Source: Dyella_B acidisoli (GTDB lineage: Bacteria; Pseudomonadota; Gammaproteobacteria; Xanthomonadales; Rhodanobacteraceae). Taken from it: DNA of 64,000 nt. Location: contig NZ_CP064031.1 in the NCBI RefSeq assembly GCF_049532895.1, positions 4,216,001-4,280,000 of the forward strand. The letters are read 5' to 3'. The translations under genes were made by a program, and so were the position numbers. Positions 63,401-64,000 of the stretch are shown here, piece by piece. The first letter of the stretch is position 1; every line of letters begins with the position of its first letter. The notes under the pieces were generated by a model. The model saw nothing but the letters and a program-made list of their open reading frames with translations. It ran no database searches and was not told the origin of the DNA.

Positions 63401-64000
63401 TGGGCGGCTTCGGCACGATTGGCGGCAACGTCAACGTGCAAAGTGGCGCCGTCGTCGCACCGGGCGGTTCAAGCGGCACGTTGATGGTGAATGGCAATTT
63501 CACTGCCGCGCAAGGCAGCGTGTTGAACGAAACCTATGGCGCACCGGGCGTGAACTTCCAGACTTTCGGCAGCGGTGGCAGCCTGCGTGTGGGCGGCGAT
63601 GTTGCACTCAACGGCGTCACGCTCAACGTCAACAATCTGGGCATGGGCGTGGGCATCTATAACGTGCTCAGCTATGGCGGCGCGTTGAGCAATGGCGACA
63701 TCGTCCTGGGCAGCACGCCGGCTGGGCGCACGGTGTCTTTGCAGAATCTCACAGCAAGCAAGCAGATCAACCTGATCGATAGCACCGGCTACACCCTCAA
63801 CATCTGGAATGCGAACGGGCAGACCTCTGCCACGCAATTGGGTGGCGGCGACGGTACCTGGTCCGCCATCTCGCCAACGTGGACCAATAGCAATGGCAGC
63901 GTGCCGAACTCGGCCATGCAACCACAGCCGGGCTTTGCCATCTTCGGTGGCGTACCGGGCACGGTGACGATCGACGCCAGCGCCGGCGCGGTCAGCGCTA
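54418..64000 (+). CDS. Giant autotransporter-type adhesin (5' part, continues past window)
   Basis: An open frame of at least 3194 codons reaches the right edge. It starts with an extended signal peptide region (MNRIYRLVWNRALRVLQVAS) and a hydrophobic core (LALACSIALLGMISVA), an AGGGA site seven bases before. Then come a Gly-rich block (about residues 75-370), a beta-helix region, and clusters of passenger-associated repeats of the form TYTGGTTINAGTLQIGDGGT (about 740-1040, 1340-1640, 2555-2950). A second Gly-rich block (about 1675-2115) resembles PE-PGRS sequence. A module of about 270 residues (GFGTIGGN, AAQGSV, YNVF, SKQINLID, FWNANGQ, PQPGFAIFGG) occurs three times. A C-terminal translocation barrel should follow outside the window. 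Likely a surface adhesin of the type V secretion class. Confidence 0.88.
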   Translation, partial: MNRIYRLVWNRALRVLQVASELVHLPQGGMVRRESLPSLGAKRPLALACSIALLGMISVATPMQVKAQSTGGNGGGQRGGNGGAGGTPTSAPGSGGNNSFLPYGGGGGAAGQAGARGSYFSSQTSPSVAGVGGGAGTTTATVGAGGSLPTTSLTGGAGGNGATGSSFIATVRGGYTVPGAGGGGGGGGGGTALAITGTNASYQTGAGQVIQGGTGGNGGRLWGARYLSGGGGGGAGGTGVSLSSGVVFGNAGTVMGGNAGTGGAAANGGAGGVGVIAASYSTVSNTGTIQGGIGGGGGAGHLTSGTGGNGGTGASLASGITLTNSGSISGGSSTATSAGCPYGGCLAGAGGAGVMADSNNTIIDSGSISGAAGAYAIDLTGSSNTVKLLSGYSLIGNIFSTRGNGNILDLDGSANASFNVALVSGGFDSYQKNGASTWTLTGTSSLPMSWVINAGMLSISATGSLGSSAGTVTLDGGTLQTTDANHTLSQALLVSPSGGTLLASNGLILAGQSTGSAVGSLTLNVTGNVNQTAGAIQLAGLTGNVSGSVTLDEVANQISTLGTFNSGDFTLADGSSLTITGTVTNGSTANSISTLGTLSETGTGSLNGGSYSFSATGDISLTGRNNNFSTLASASSSSGNFTLYDTWALAITGSVAAQTANFTDGQGITVTGSIATTGSTGTTITAGTVLQIGAGGSSGTISGNVIANGVLDFDRTDTVNFAGAISGSGALTQQAGTLILTGTNSYTGSTTISNGTLQIGDGGTSGWIAGNVTDNGTLVFNRSDAVSFTGTILGGGALVQAGSGTLILDNTYYTGGTTISAGTLQIGDGGTTGSLTGDVIDNGTLAFNRNDAISFSGTITGSGGLVQAGSGTLTLNSADTYTGGTTINAGTLALTGSGSVSGSSDINVANGATFDISGSTNPVSVVSLDGDGSVNLGSQTLTLSRASGTFAGVIGGSAGLILQGGNETLAGNNTYTGGTTISSGTLQLGNGGTTGWITGDVINNGTLVFNRSDAVSFTSAITGNGALVQAGSGTLTLNGTYGGSTKVRQGTLILGDASHATASIAGDAQVDTGGTLRGFGTIGGNLSMLTGATLSPGDTTTAIGTLTVSGNFTAAQGSVLNLSFGAPGANFQTSGQGSRIVVGGNLILNGVTLNVSDAGGMGPGMYNVFTYTGTLSESHGGITLGSTPAGQNLAIQQLAASKQINLIDATGFTLDFWNANGQASSTTMGGGSGTWSATASVWTDTNGDVTASMAPQPGFAIFGGASGAVTVDNSAGSVSVTGLQFASDSYSLSGDTLTLIGSGGTAPVIRVGDGSSAASGMTATISNVIAGSSGINKTDLGTLILTGTNTYTGGTTISGGTLQLGNGSTTGSIIGNVVDNGTLIFNRSDAVTFGGAISGNGALVQQGGGTLILAGTDTYTGGTTINAGSLQIGNGGTAGSITGNVVDNGTLVFNRSDAVTFSGTLSGSGALVQQGNGMLILTGTDTHTGGTTISGGTLQIGNGGSTGSIFGNVIDNGALIFNRSGVVLFDGAISGTGSLTQSGSGTLILTAANNYSGTTTISGGILQIGNGGTVGGIGNILDNATLQFDSSNNITLSGVVSGSGSVVQAGTSILTLTGANTFTGGVAVKSGTLQLGDGITSISLIGHSGSYAARAYGTGTLNIATRVSVTGYSGRNGATGYQGTNYAFANGYKYGGSSGGAGANGGAGMAGVFAGGNAHITHAGTINGGNGGNAGFGGNGGNNSQGNGYSGGTGGVGGTGGAGILVNGAMTLGNTSSISGAAGGIGGDGGRGGYGFGYAGRTGNGGNGGDGGTGGAGGAGIFATGSVAFSNTGTISGAAGAHGGSGGFGGISYSHVNDTGGTGGTGATGGAGGAGIFATGNASYANSGTVSGAAGGNGGIGGNGGNGPIGGAGGSGGNGASGGTGIYASGNATFSNLATITAGTGGSGGTGGMGALSYGNGGSIGPSGNGGVGGLGGAGGTGIFAGAGAAITNAGNISGGAGGRGGEGGGGGNSYGGVSGIGGNGSTGGAGGAGIVGGLGATIVNSGTISGGAGGSGGNAGSGGTNLNHSSAPNGSSGVAGSVGSGGAGVIGQGNVTLTNSGIISGGLYGDGITRADAVDFSGGGNTLQLQAGFTFVGNVVSSGGDTLALGGDTNASGGNRFDVSQIGAVGSGLEYQGFSSFKKTGASTWLLTGTDTNSLNWTIDAGVLAGDTNSVQGNIVDDATLSFAQTFDGVYAGSISGNGAVLKQGSGTLTLNGSNTYTGLTDVQQGTLVVGDATHATAAITGNAQVDTGSTLRGFGTIGGNLLVQSGGMLSPGNATTAIGTLTVSGSLTAAQGSVVNIALGAPGTNFKTPGQSSSIKVGGDLVLNGVTLNVSNAGGMGPGLYNVFTYGGTLSESNGGITLGTTPAGESLSIQTLAASKQINLIDATGLQLNFWNANGQASATALGGGSGIWSATSAMWTDANADVTAAMTPQPGFAIFGGASGAVTVDGSAGNVSASGMQFVSDGYTLTGDTLTLISSGSTAPVIRVGDGSGAASGMTATINDVIAGTNGLNKTDLGTLILTGTNTYTGDTTISAGTLALGNGGTTGSIVGNVLNNGTLVFNRSDAARFNGTISGSGSVVQNSSGSLLFTSDNSYSGGTTINGGILQLGNGGTAGLITGDVINNGRLIFNRIDAIGFNGNMTGNGTLVQQGTGTLILTTSNSFSGGTQINNGTIAVGNSGALGSGSVSMATGTQLTFIANGLTLANNVNVTGTARFDVLNGQSATLSGVIGDGISTGSLQKIDSGTLVLTGANTYTSGTLISGGILSVSSDSNLGASTGALVLGGGTLQITGHAFTSTSRTISLTALGSGLDIADAANTFTLSQSIFGSGGLVVSGAGTLLLTGANTYGGGTTIQAGSTLQLGDGGSIINGITDNGTLVFNHSDALNAGNAISGNGTLIQQGTGSVTLSGNDSAFTGTTTVANGTLLVGGVTSSSTTLGGNVTVNSGATLGGFGTIGGNVNVQSGAVVAPGGSSGTLMVNGNFTAAQGSVLNETYGAPGVNFQTFGSGGSLRVGGDVALNGVTLNVNNLGMGVGIYNVLSYGGALSNGDIVLGSTPAGRTVSLQNLTASKQINLIDSTGYTLNIWNANGQTSATQLGGGDGTWSAISPTWTNSNGSVPNSAMQPQPGFAIFGGVPGTVTIDASAGAVSA
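54640..55560 (+). repeat. Gly-rich block 1 of the adhesin
   Basis: Imperfect GGNGG, GGAGG and GGGGG units interspersed with short S/T-N-T-G-T-I segments, encoding about 300 residues. Confidence 0.8.
57541..58335 (+). repeat. Adhesin module, copy 1
   Basis: Begins GTYGGSTKVRQGTLILGD, continues LRGFGTIGGNLS, SKQINLIDATGFTLDFWNA and PQPGFAIFGGASG, and ends TLTLIGSGGTAPVIRVGDG. The same order and spacing recur at 61199-61995 and from about 63280. Confidence 0.85.
59440..60770 (+). repeat. Gly-rich PE-PGRS-like block 2 of the adhesin
   Basis: About 440 residues of GGxGGNGG and GGAGG units with recurring N-x-G-T-I-S-G-A/G-A-G-G punctuation about every 60-75 residues. Confidence 0.82.
61199..61995 (+). 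repeat. Adhesin module, copy 2
   Basis: Closely matches copy 1: LRGFGTIGGNLLVQSG, VTLNVSNAGGMGPGLYNVF, SKQINLIDATGLQLNFWNA, PQPGFAIFGGASGAVTVDG. Confidence 0.85.
63280..64000 (+). repeat. Adhesin module, copy 3 (cut by window edge)
   Basis: A more diverged copy: LGGFGTIGGNVNVQSGA, VGIYNVLSYGG, SKQINLIDSTGYTLNIWNA, PQPGFAIFGGVPGTVTIDA. It continues beyond the window. Confidence 0.82.

Noticed and set aside
55092..63921. Many long minus-strand and shifted plus-strand open frames across the adhesin region (for example 58312-59982 minus, 556 codons)
   Set aside because: They are shadows of the plus-strand adhesin frame, caused by high GC and codon bias. They are Ala/Arg/Val/Pro-rich, lack domains and ribosome sites, and repeat with the adhesin modules.

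Overview
The window looks like a chromosomal piece of a high-GC gammaproteobacterium of the Xanthomonadales/Lysobacterales, most likely Rhodanobacteraceae (Dyella, Luteibacter or Frateuria type). This is an inference from the close PilR match to the gammaproteobacterial type, TonB-dependent receptors coupled to glycoside hydrolases, xanthomonalisin-like S53 peptidases, and the REP-like, CCCTCTCCC-type and GTTGGGTTA-type dispersed repeats. No rRNA, tRNA, CRISPR array, intact insertion sequence or prophage gene was seen.

0-9.1 kb: a GH37 trehalase whose start is unclear at the left edge, a secreted alpha/beta hydrolase, PilR without an adjacent pilS, a 460-bp inverted-repeat element, and a minus-strand signalling operon (CHASE3-PAS histidine kinase, Rcp1-like response regulator, then a receiver/kinase/receiver hybrid).

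9.3-23.4 kb: glycan utilisation. A GH92 alpha-mannosidase is divergent from a LacI-family repressor, with two copies of a 14-bp palindromic operator between them. A sugar:H+ symporter, a PfkB fructokinase and an AGE-family mannose isomerase follow, giving mannose to fructose to fructose-6-phosphate. A second operon holds a TonB-dependent receptor, a GH35 beta-galactosidase and a GH27 alpha-galactosidase. Together they could strip galactose and mannose from plant or fungal glycans.

23.5-28.7 kb: an Lnb-like/DUF4105 membrane protein, a large lipoprotein hydrolase, small secreted proteins and a degenerate GGDEF protein.

28.7-48.9 kb: a protease and cell-surface-signalling island, and the most unusual part. 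It encodes two S53 peptidases with PKD and P domains, a HEWQE metallopeptidase-like protein with the same C-terminal cassette, a stand-alone S53 propeptide, a TonB receptor with an STN domain, a FecR anti-sigma and FecI-like ECF sigma pair, a protein that is only sigma region 4, and a PAS 'kinase' lacking its phospho-acceptor histidine. Seven sites share a two-block promoter, GTAGGC(T-rich)-N16/17-CGTYTNA, each pointing at a downstream gene. I infer this is the regulon of the local ECF sigma factor.

48.9-64 kb: a NarL-type two-component pair (kinase with 7-TM-like region), an AraC-family regulator flanked by a direct repeat, a sulfotransferase, and a giant autotransporter-type adhesin. The adhesin starts at 54418 with an extended signal peptide and stays open past the right edge (at least 3194 codons). 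It has glycine-rich blocks, many passenger-associated repeats and a roughly 270-residue module present three times.
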